From positions 62,001-126,000 of the forward strand of contig JAANDG010000380.1 of the NCBI GenBank assembly GCA_036852015.1: DNA of 64,000 nt. Direction: 5' to 3'. The position numbers and the translations under genes were made by a program. Source of the stretch: Pelodera strongyloides. Taxonomy: Eukaryota > Nematoda > Chromadorea > Rhabditida > Rhabditidae. Positions 51,482 to 61,200 of the stretch are shown one piece after another (position 1 is the first letter of the stretch; every line of letters begins with the position of its first letter). The notes beneath the pieces are model-generated. The model was not told the DNA's origin. It searched no databases and saw only the letters and a list, made by a program, of their open reading frames with translations.

Positions 51482-54089
51482 ATGAAGCGTTCCGTCAGTT
51501 TGCTATTCTTTGCCGCACTACTTATTGGTGTCTATGCCACACCCAATCTTGACCAGACAGGTCTACAGAACCTTCTGTATCCAAGAGGAAGTTGCGCTCT
51601 TCCACAGCCAACTTTCATCAAAGATGTCGGCATTTTTGCCAGGATTACCTTTGAGAGAATTCACCACGACGACACACTATCCAGAAACCAATTTGAAGCA
51701 GCTCTCAACGAGTGGGCTAAGAAACAATCAAAGAAAGTGCAGGTATGCGTGAGTATATTTGAGTCTCAATTACTCAAGAACATTTCAAAACAGTGTTCAA
51801 GTACATGTCTTCTTCCACAGAGGTCCTGAGGACGACTCCCAGATGTTAAATTGTTCGACATTTGAAGGCTTGAGCCTCGAGGTTGCGTCCATGAATAAAT
51901 CATGATATTTTAGGTTGCTCTCGACAAATGGCTCGTCGAGTTGAGGGAGAAAGTGTATGAGAAGGCCATCGGTGTTAAAGAAGTTCAAGATATTACATAC
52001 GGTGTGGTCAATGATGTGGAGCGTCTTCTTGTGAATAACACTGTTCCTAGACGAGACCAATTCGCTAAAGTAGCAGAAGCGTTGATGAGTGTTACACTCA
52101 GGATGTCCATGATATCGACAAACGTTCTTCAAGCAGTACAATGTCAACCGAAGAATGCTGCTACAAAGGAGACAAAAGACTTGCTGAACCCTTTCAACAA
52201 CTGCCTTCCACCAGCACCATTATTCCTGAAAAACGTTGGATGGATTTCTTACCTGAAGTTTGAGAAGATCGTCAGCGATTCTTCGCTTTCAAAGAAACAG
52301 TTCGAAGAGTCGGTGAAACTGTGGTCTGCCAAGGAGTCCAAGAAAGTACAGGTGTGGCATAATTGTTTATTAGATAATAGTATGTGCATATGTTCAAGCG
52401 GCTTTTGGGTAAACTAAACATTTGATGGCCTGTAACCTAAATATTTCCAGGATGATGTTGCTATATGGATGAAAGAACTGGACAAGAAAGTGGAAGAGCA
52501 AGTACAGGGAGCAGAACGAGTGATGACAGAAGTGAATGGAGTGATGTCAAAGATTGAACAACTTCTCGAGAACGACTCGAAATCAAAGAGAAGCATCACC
52601 AAAGAAGTAGCAGAGATCCTGAAGGAAGCAAGGCCGCTGATCGCAATGATTGCACTTCAAATGTACGACTCCGCCGAATGCAAACCGATTACAGTGACAA
52701 CCAACACACCACCAGTAGTGACAACAACATTTACTCAGCAGACCGATGCACCAACCGAGCACACCGAGAAGACGGTTATGCCTACTGAACAAACTGATGT
52801 GCCCACTCAGCAGACCGATGTACCGTCCGCGAAGACTGACGTGCCTACTGAACAAAGTGATGTGCCCACTCAGCAGACCGACGTTCCGTATAAAAAAACT
52901 GATGTGCCTACTCAACAGACCGATGCACCGACCGAGCACACCGAGAAGACGATCTTGCCTACTGAACAAACCGATACGCCCACTCAGCAGACAGATGCAC
53001 CATCCGAGAAGACTAATGTACCCACTCAACAGACCGACGTTCCGTCTGAAAAGACTGAGGTGCCTACTCTACATACCGATGCACCGACCGAGCACACCGA
53101 GAAGACGGTCTTGCCTACTGAACAAATCGATGTGCCCACTCAGCAGACAGATGCACCATCCGAGAAGACTGATGCACCCACTCAGCAGACCGAAGTTCCA
53201 TCTGAAAAAACTGGTGCACCTACTCAACAGACCGATGTACCGACCGAGCACACCGAGAAGACGGTCCTGCCTACTGAACAAACCGATGTGCCCACTCAGC
53301 AGACAGATGCACCATCCGAAAAGACTGATGTACCCACTCAGCAGACCGACGCTCCGTCTGAAAAGACTGATGTGCCAACTCAACACACCGATGCACCGAC
53401 CGAACACACCGAGAAGACGGTCTTGCCTACGGAACAAACCGATGTGCCCACTCAGCAGACCGAGGTGACTGACGTACCGAAACATAGCGAAGCAACCACT
53501 GAGATGCCAGTGGAAACAACAGCCGAATTCATAACAACCACTGAGCCAGCCAGCCACACTTCCACAACAAAACCTGCACAAAGTGAGAGTTGCGATCAGC
53601 CAAAGCCAACATTTCTAGGCGAAGTGTCTAAGAAATCAAAGAACAATTTTAATAAGATGCTCAGGGACAGCACGCTTTCACGTCAACAAATGGAAGATGC
53701 TGCTAAAAGTTGGGCCCAAGGAGAGGCGAGAGATATTCAGGTAATACTTTTTTCCCAAAAAGAGGGTCATATGCAGTTGATGACGTGAACTGAATGATGA
53801 GTAACTTAGTATGAACTCCGAAATAAATCTTATTTTTGTTTAGGATGATGTCGAGCACTGGATCGCATCGATGGAGAACAAGGTTGCTGCACATGAAGAA
53901 GGTATCGAGGTCGTCGAGGAAGAGGTCTCACGATTGGTGGAAAAGGTCAAATCACTCCTAAAAGACAAGAATATCTCGAAAAAGGACATGGATCGCAAGC
54001 TCAAGGAGTTACTGGGCGCTGCACCACACAAAGTATCACAAATTGTGAAAAAGATCCTCGATGCCGTAGTCTGCACGTTACGACAATAA
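51482..54089 (+). CDS. Intact three-module mucin-like SXP/RAL-2 protein (gene E)
   Basis: Exons 51482-51742, 51914-52351, 52451-53740 and 53844-54089 join in phase 0 without any frameshift to give 744 residues. Residues 1-19 (MKRSVSLLFFAALLIGVYA) form a signal peptide. Module 1 spans Cys38-Cys164, module 2 Cys184-Cys310 and module 3 Cys614-Cys740; each is exactly 126 residues from Cys to Cys and is cut by an intron 49 residues after the first Cys. Each begins C-x3-[PQ]-P-x-F-[IL] and contains LS-x2-Q-[FM]-E and a Trp. Between modules 2 and 3 is a Thr/Pro/Ser-rich array of seven-residue units, then TTEMPVETTAEFITTT and STTKPAQSE. The protein should be secreted and heavily O-glycosylated. Function is unknown; the family is nematode-specific. 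This is the reference copy for judging its neighbours. Poly(A) signal at 54128-54133. Confidence 0.85.
52735..53466 (+). repeat. 21-bp coding repeat array in gene E
   Basis: About 730 bp of seven-residue D-[VA]-P-[TS]-x2-T units with EKTVLPTEQT punctuation, all in one open frame. Confidence 0.85.
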
Positions 54090-54290
54090 TTAAAAAAAAT
54101 ATTGGGAAAAAAAAGATACACTATTTGAATAAATCTTCACTATATGTTGTTGCCGTTAATTGGACACATTGTTTTCTCAACCAACATTCCTCAAGTGAAA
54201 TTTGTTTCTAAATAATGTAAATCTAACGCTTGTATGCAGGCGTAGATAGACGCAATAAGTTTCTTTTTCTGTGAAAAATATTTTTTTTTG

Positions 54291-54366
54291 GCCGCCGGAA
54301 ACGAACAGATAAAAAGGACAGAAACGTATGTAGACGCTCTTATCACTGTAGTTTTGCTGTATAAAA
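54291..54366 (+). promoter_or_regulatory. Orphan gene A-type promoter after gene E
   Basis: GGCCGCCGGAAAC, AACAGATAA, CTCTTATCACTG and TATAAAA (54360-54366) recur here. The sequence after it is interrupted 80 bp downstream by the LTR element at 54446. Confidence 0.6.
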
Positions 54367-54445
54367 AGGCTCTTCTTGAACTAATTGTAAGTGAACAGAA
54401 TTGGCTGATCATGAAGTTTTGATTGGGGGACAACGGCATAATATC

Positions 54446-54724
54446 TGTTACGAGTGTATGGGTTTAACATCTCTCTTACACCAAACCACCCATCGATCGT
54501 AGCATGTGCCTCTCTCTCTAGTAGCAGGGGCGCTCTCTCTTCCTTCTCTATCTCTAGGAGAGCGCCCGCCTGTCTCCTCAGTCGTGCCTTATGCCTAATC
54601 AAGACCATGTGGCATAAAGATGTATTCGTATTGGTATTGTTATATCTACACAATACAACATCATATTCGCACACTCACAACACATATCGTTAACGACAAG
54701 GCAGGGCTAGCCTTGCTCGTTACG
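54446..54724. repeat. Left LTR
   Basis: 279-bp direct repeat beginning TGTTACGAG and containing CTCTCTCTAGTAGCAGGGGC. It has a two-base insertion relative to the right copy (CACATATCG against CACATCG). Confidence 0.88.
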
Positions 54725-55086
54725 TGGCGACCGCTTGGGCTGGTTGGAGTTCTATTCCAACCAGAGAATCTACAACTAGCCCAATCCAACTCAACTTTTT
54801 CCTCACAATTATCCCCATATTCCTGTAACCCTGACCTCTTCCTTCGTCCAGCATTTTGCTCATGCTGTTTATTTTGCTACTGAAGTATTCGACACCACGC
54901 TCACTTGAAACTGTATTGAGACCAGACCACACGGAATGGAAACGATCCACGGAATGGAAGCGGAGCTGCTATTTGTCTCTACGGTATTTTTGTGTAGTAA
55001 TTAGAATAAGTTGGTGTCCCATATTTAACATTTCGTGAGTTACTGTAGGTTACCATTTTTCAAGATTGTTTGTTGAATGAAAAAAA

Positions 55087-55370
55087 GGGGCCTGGTGGCC
55101 CAGTGGTAGCGCGTTCGTCTCTAACGCAATCGACCCGAGTTCGATTCCCGCCCGTGACATCTTTGAAACCACCACCAGGCGAGGGAATCATGGGCGATCC
55201 CTCCTGGCCCTAGCCCGAAGACGTCGAGCAATTTGTCATCTGGAACTCGTCGCCTACTGCTCAGGACCTCTGCGGAACATGTCATAAGCAAAAACCTTGA
55301 AATTGTCCTTTCAACTCCCTTGAATAAAGGTGCACGCTCTTGAAGCGTAAAAAAAAAAAAAAAAAAAAAA
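55087..55370 (+). mobile_element. tRNA-derived SINE nested in the LTR element
   Basis: The 5' part is tRNA-like: a GGGGCCTGGTGGCCCAGTGG start with a box A match TGGCCCAGTGG (55096-55106), an anticodon-stem-like GCGTT…AACGC, and a box B match AGTTCGATTCC (55138-55148), which are internal RNA polymerase III promoter elements. About 200 bp of unrelated tail follow, ending in 22 A residues (55349-55370). The tRNA part lacks a proper acceptor stem, so it is not a working tRNA gene. GAATG occurs on both flanks and may be part of the target duplication. Direction is plus. Confidence 0.82.
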
Positions 55371-56076
55371 GAATGCAGCTCCCAGGACACCCCGATTAGG
55401 CTAGGTCATTAATATTGTGAGAATAGAGAGTGACTCTTCTCCCCGTAGGAGGACCCCGCTTTAGGACGTGCGTAACCCAATTAAGTCAGCCAGGGCAGCT
55501 GACCATCCGACCTAAGATGCCATTCGGGCAGAATTACTGTAGAGTAGAGAATCTTATGCTCCTCCAGTTTGATTTCGCATCAGGGTCCCTTGCAAATCTT
55601 TGTCCAAATATACGTTGAAGAGTAGTTTTTTCGGTAACCTTCTAGGAGACAATGTTAGACTCAATTTATAGCATTTGATATTGTGAGAATACCTGGCGAT
55701 TGTTGAGAAAATTTTAATGTGTGTTTGTGTTTGTGTATCGCGACTCCGGATACTTAGTTTTGAAGTTTTCATCATTGTTACTTGTACCAACATGCAGATG
55801 CGTTATCCTTGATATTGTTTTGCCGGCTGAGGAGAGCCTTCCTTGTGTATTTTCGATCTTCCTTTCCGCAGTTTTATCATTTGCCACTTTATTCATTTAC
55901 ATATGAGTTTTGTTATCCTTCGTATTAGGTCCCTTCTTCGGAACGGCAGCGAAGTTTTTTGCATTATCTCATCCGTAATTTTGACCCATCCATAGATACC
56001 GGTCTAGGCAAAGGATTAGAATTGCCGGTTTAGGACAAGAGCACTGGGTCGTGCTCATAATAAAAGGGGGGGGGCA

Positions 56077-56353
56077 TGTTACGAGTGTATGGGTTTAACA
56101 TCTCTCTTACACCAAACCACCCATCGATCGTAGCATGTGCCTCTCTCTCTAGTAGCAGGGGCGCTCTCTCTTCCTTCTCTATCTCTAGGAGAGCGCCCGC
56201 CTGTCTCCTCAGTCGTGCCTTATGCCTAACCAAGACCATGTGGCATAAAGATGTATTCGTATTGGTATTGTTATATCTACACAATACAACATCATATTCG
56301 CACACTCACCACACATCGTTAACGACAAGGCAGGGCTAGCCTTGCTCGTTACG
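56077..56353. repeat. Right LTR
   Basis: 277-bp copy of the left LTR, preceded by the polypurine tract and followed by the TATC target duplication. Confidence 0.88.
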
Positions 56354-57094
56354 TATCACAATATTGCAACTTTCGATTGCAGACACAGAACTCGATGGCT
56401 GCAGATGAATTAAATCCGTATTAGTATATTATTTAGGGTTACCTAGTTAGGATCTTAGATAGTCTTTCTTGTTTTACTATTTCTTGTTTTGCACGAATAT
56501 TGTATAAACAACAATTAGTTCAAGGTGATAATTTTTTTACTTTTTAATGTGTTAATAAATATTTGTGCGTATTTACTTATCTCTGTCTGTTAATTTTCGT
56601 ATTTTTCTTTACCTCTCCCTTTAAAGGTTCATCCAAACCAATACACTTTCCTAGACTGGGTAAGCTAATGTTTCGTGATTTTCTTTGATTTATACATGAG
56701 TACAAAATAGAAATGAATGTAGAAACAACAAAAGAAGTAGATGAATTGCCTCTAAGCCTGATGCTCTTGGAGCGTAAATGATCTACATATTATTATTTAT
56801 TTATCATCTGAATTTCCGTTCATGGAGTGTTACTTTGATCAAAAGAGCATTGTGTGAACAAAACACGGATGCACTGATAACTTATCAGTCTTGACTAATG
56901 AAAATTCGTAAATATAGCGCACAGACGTTATCGCCCACAAGCGGGAAAGTGCGTAAGAACCCGATACTCACAAATTCCAAAGTGGTACTTTAATTTCTGG
57001 CGCGGTAGAATACAAAACCACGGTACTACGTCTTTTCGGTGTTATCTTACCACACCCACTGGCAATAAAGCATAATGGGGGCGTTTTATCAACA
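56354..57094. repeat. Upstream block of gene F
   Basis: This is the recurrent upstream block, including the GATA palindrome ACTGATAACTTATCAGT at about 56873-56889, but it ends at TTTTATCAACAT and lacks the TATA box. Confidence 0.75.
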
Positions 57095-59838
57095 TCAAAG
57101 AAAGTGCAGGTATGCTTGAGTGTATTTGAGGCTCAATTACTCAAGAGCGGTTCGATACAATGCTTAAGTGTATGCCTTCTTCCAACGACTCCCGGTGATA
57201 AACTGTTCGACATTTGAAGGCTTGAGCACCGCGGTAGCGTCCATGAATAAATCATGATTTTTTAGGTTGCTGTCAACAAATGGCTGGTTGAGCTGAGGGA
57301 GAAAGTGTACGAGAAAGACGCCGGTGTTAAGGAAGTACAAGATATTACATACGGTGTGGTCAATGATGTGGAGCGTCTACTTGTGAACAACACTGTTCGT
57401 AGACGAGAACAATTCGCTAAAGTAGGAGAAGCGTTGAGAAGTGTTCCATCCAGGATGTCCATGATATCGACAAACGTTCTTCAAGCAGTACAATGTCAAC
57501 CGAAGAATGCTGCTACAAAGGAGACAAAAGACTTGCTGAATCCTTTCCACAACTGCCTTCCACCAGCACCTCTTTTCCTGAAGAATGTTGGGTGGATTTC
57601 ATATCTGAAGTTTGAGAAGATCGTCAGCGATTCTTCGCTTTCAAGGAAACAGTTCGAACAGTCGTTGAAACTGTGGTCTGCCAAGGAGTCCCAGAAAGTA
57701 CAGGTGTGACATAATTGTTTATTAGATAATAATATGTGTATATGTTCAAGCGGCTTTTGGGTAAACTAAACATTTGATGGCCTCTAAACTTAATATTTTC
57801 AGGATGATCTTGATGTATGGTTGAACGAACTGAACAAAAAAGTGGAAGAACAAGTACAGGGAGCAGAACGAGTGATGACAGAAGTGAATGGAGTAATGTC
57901 AAAGATTGAACAACTTCTCGAGAACGACTCGAAATCAAAGAGAAGCATCAACAAAGAAGTAGCAGAGATCCTGAAGAAAGCAAGACTGCAGATCGCAACC
58001 ATTGCACTTCAAATGTACGACTCCGCCGAATGCAAACCGATTACAGTGACAACCAACACACCGAAAGTAGAGACAACAACATTTACTCAGCAGACCGATG
58101 CACCAACCGAAAAGACTGACGTACCCACTCAGCAGACTGACGTTCCGTCTGATAAGACTGATGTGCCTACTCAACAGACCGATGCACCGACCGAGCACAC
58201 CGAGAAGACGAATTTGCCTACTGAACAAACCGATGTGCCCACTCAGCAGACAGATGCACCTACCGAGAAGACTGATGTGCCCACTCAGCAGACCGATGCT
58301 CCGTCCGAGAAGACTGACGTGCCTACTCAACAGACCGATGCACCAACCGAACACACCGAAAAGACGATCTCGCCTAATGAACAAACTGACGTGCCCACTC
58401 AGCAGACCGATGCACCATCCGAAAAGACTGACGTACCCACTCAGCAGACTGACGTTCCGTCTGAAAAGACTGATGTGCCTACTCAACAGACCGATGCCCC
58501 GACCGAGCACACCGAGAAGACGATCTTGCCTACTGAACAAACCGATGTGCCCACTCAGCAGACAGATGCACCATCCGACAAGACTGATGTACCCACTCAG
58601 CAGACCGTCGTTACGTCTGAAAAGACTGATGTGCCTACGCAGCGGACCGGTGTACCGACCGAGCACACCGAGGAGACGGTCTTGCCTACTGAACAAACCG
58701 ATGTGCCCACTCAGCAGACAAATGCACCATCCGAGAAGACTGCTGTACCCACTCAGCAGACCGACGTTCCGTCTGAAAAGACTGATGGGCCTACTCAGCA
58801 GACCAATGCACCGACCGAGCACACCGAGGAGACGGTCTTGCCTACTGAACAAACCGATGTGCCCACTCAGCTGACAGATGCACCATCCGAGAAGACTGAT
58901 GTACCCACTCAGCAGACCGACGTTCCGTCTGAAAAGACTGATGGGCCTACTCAGCAGACCAATGCACCGACCGAGCACACCGAGGAGACGGTCTTGCCTA
59001 CTGAACAAACCGATGCGCCCACTCAGCAAACAGATGCACCATCCGAGAAGACTGCTGTACCCACTCAGCAGACCGTCGTTCCGTCTGAAAAGACTGATGT
59101 GCCTACGCAGCGGACCGATGTACCGACCGAGCACACCGAGGAGACGGTCTTGCCTACTGAACAAACCGATGTGCCCACTCAGCAAACCGAGTTGACTGAC
59201 GTACCTACCTACCAAACTATCCTGCCCAAGAAACAGAGCGATGCCACCACGGAGATGCCAGAAGAAACCACAGCCGAATTCATAACATCAACCACTACAG
59301 CCAGCCACACTTCTACAACAAAACCTGCACAAAGTGAGAGTTGCGAACAGCCAAAGCCAACATTTCTAGGCGAAGTGTCTAAGAAATCAAAGAACAACTT
59401 TAATAAGATACTCAAGGACAGCACGCTCTCACGTCAACAAATGGAAGATGCTGCTATAAGTTGGGCCCAAGGAGAGGCGAGCGATATTCAGGTAATACTT
59501 TATTCCCAAAAAGGGTCATATGCAGTTGATGACCTAAACTGAATGATGAGTAACTTATTATGAACTCCGAAATAAATCTTATTGTCGTTTAGGATGATGT
59601 CGAGCACTGGATCGCATCGGTGGAGAACAAGGTTGCTGCGCATGAAGAAGGTATTGAGGTCGTCGAGGAAGAGGTCTCACGATTGGTGGAAAAGGTCAAA
59701 ACACTCCTAAAGGACAAGAATATCTCGAGAAAGGACAAGGATCGCAAGCTCAAGGAGTTACTGGGCGCCGCACCACATAATATATCACAAATTGTGAAAA
59801 AGATTCTCGATGCCGTAGTATGCACTTCACGTCAATAA
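57095..59838 (+). pseudogene. SXP/RAL-2 paralogue lacking TATA box and exon 1 (gene F)
   Basis: Relative to gene E, about 314 bp are missing: upstream sequence ending AACAT is joined directly to the last 15 bases of exon 1 (57095-57109, CAAAGAAAGTGCAG) with its donor. The TATA box, start codon, signal peptide and first half of module 1 are therefore gone. Exons 2 (57266-57703), 3 (57803-59491) and 4 (59593-59838) are intact and in phase, encoding 790 residues: the rest of module 1, modules 2 and 3, and a long Thr/Pro array. No replacement first exon is evident. The intact downstream frame suggests the deletion is young, or is an assembly collapse, or that an unseen upstream exon is used. Poly(A) signal at 59896-59901. 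Confidence 0.65.
58087..59200 (+). repeat. 21-bp coding repeat array in gene F
   Basis: About 1.1 kb of seven-residue units in one open frame. Distinct variants such as DGPTQQTNAPTEHTEET and DKTDVPTQQTVVTSEKT set it apart from B-E, and near-identical blocks at about 58740-58870 and 58900-59000 indicate internal duplication. Confidence 0.85.
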
Positions 59839-61131
59839 TTTCAAAAACTACCCCGTGCGGGGAAAATTTTCTGTATATAGTGGATTTATTATTTGAATAA
59901 ACGTGTACTACAGGTTGTTGCTCGTTAATTGCACATCGTTTTTCTCAACTAACATTCCTCAAGTGAAAAGAGTTTCTAAATGTAAACCTAACGTCTGTAA
60001 CGGGTGTAGTATGTGGCTTTGGTGACGCAATAAGTTTCCTTTTCTTTGTTAAAAAAAATTTGTGGTCGCCGGAAACTAACAGATAAGAAGGGCATAAACT
60101 AGGTAGACGCTCTTATCACTAAAGTTTTGGTGTGTAAAGTTTCTTCTTGAACTAAATGAACAGAACTGGCTGACCACAGTTTTGATTGAAAGACAACGAC
60201 GTATTAAATCCGTATAATGCACATTATACCGGCTAAGAGCCAATGTCGAATACAATCGTTTAGCTTCCCTTTCGGGAAAGTTGTTTGCTTTTTTGTTTTA
60301 TTTTTAATTGTTGGGTTGGTCAACTGCTGGTGAAACCAGTTATTCAACTAAATGCTCCGTCATTATGGTTTCCACGCCTCAGAGTTACGTATTTCTGCCT
60401 CGCTCGAGAACAACATAAAGGACCGCATAACAGTCGCTAGGCAGCCCGGTACTGGCCGCTCCGTCTGGTGATGTCGGATTACTTGCGTGCCATCGTGAAC
60501 ATCCTACCGAACCCCGCGCCAACGGAGCCTTTTTATTTTATGCCATTGTTAATATTCGTCCGAACTGAACGCTGCAAGTTCGGGTCTAAAGCAGTTCGGT
60601 GACGCACTGTGATGTACTGGCGTGATATATGAAGCTTTATTTCGTGAACTACTCTAAGCGACACAAAATAAAATGCAAGGAATGCTACTCATAACATAAG
60701 CAAGTATAGGAATGAGATCACAGCGTTCTGAATTATCACATAATACTAAAAATATGACTGTTTCAAAATCTACACACAAAACCGAATAAGTAAATGTTTA
60801 GCACAGAATTTCTAGACGTAGTGTCGTAAGTGAACGTTTTATTTATGCATATTCACTAAACTAACTAAATTTCAAAGCATAATATGTATGTTATTATGTA
60901 AACGCTTCACTACAAATATATGTCAAGCACAAGAATCGGAAATCGGTTGTGTGGAAAAAGCTACACAATTTAACGGAAAGTCGGACGGTTCAAAGGGCTG
61001 CCAAACTGACTTTTTTTATGTCAATTCTTTACCAGTGTCGGCTCAGGATTGCTAGCTTCGTGTAAAATTCTAACAAAATAGCTTTTTTTATATGACATGC
61101 TCTCCCCCTCTCTCTCTCTCTCTCTCACTCT

Positions 61132-61184
<53 letters not shown>

Positions 61185-61200
61185 GACTTAATTTTATATT
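59839..61200. other. Right flank of the SXP/RAL-2 cluster
   Basis: Contains the gene F 3' end and, at about 60063-60145, a decayed gene A-type promoter relic (GTCGCCGGAAAC, AACAGATAAG, CTCTTATCACTAAAG) whose TATA box has become TGTGTAAAG. Beyond 60200 nothing recognisable is seen until the CT microsatellite. Confidence 0.5.
61102..61182. repeat. CT microsatellite
   Basis: About 80 bp of CT dinucleotide repeats with a few interruptions. It produces spurious Leu-Ser frames on the plus strand. Confidence 0.95.

Larger units (their letters stand above)
54446..56353. mobile_element. Short non-autonomous LTR retroelement
   Basis: Two near-identical direct repeats, 54446-54724 and 56077-56353, both begin TGTTACGAGTGTATGGG and end GCTCGTTACG. 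They flank about 1.35 kb. A four-base target duplication TATC (54442-54445, 56354-56357) is seen, and the paralogous spacer after gene D reads ATAATATCACAATATTG uninterrupted. Directly after the left LTR, TGGCGACCGCTTGGG looks like a primer-binding site; directly before the right LTR, AAAAGGGGGGGGG is a polypurine tract. No gag or pol frame exists, so it needed enzymes in trans (TRIM/LARD-like). The two LTRs differ by only a few positions, implying recent insertion. The superfamily is unclear; a 4-bp duplication and the primer site would fit BEL/Pao-type elements. Confidence 0.88.

Noticed and set aside
55088..55160. Possible functional tRNA gene
   Set aside because: Box A and box B matches are present but the acceptor stem does not pair, the anticodon loop is atypical, and a 200-bp tail with poly(A) follows, so it is a tRNA-derived SINE.
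54446..56353. Remnant of an autonomous retrovirus-like element with gag, pol or env
   Set aside because: No frame in the 1.35-kb interior resembles protease, reverse transcriptase, integrase or envelope; the interior is SINE plus non-coding sequence.
40026..59215. Long overlapping frames in the Thr/Pro arrays on both strands (Arg/Pro-rich HHPRRLMYPLSRPTF on plus, Leu/Gly/Cys-rich GLFSRQDRLLGVLG on minus)
   Set aside because: They are alternative-frame shadows of the 21-bp repeats, whose period is a multiple of three and so keeps every frame open. The conserved modules and splice sites fix the true frame.
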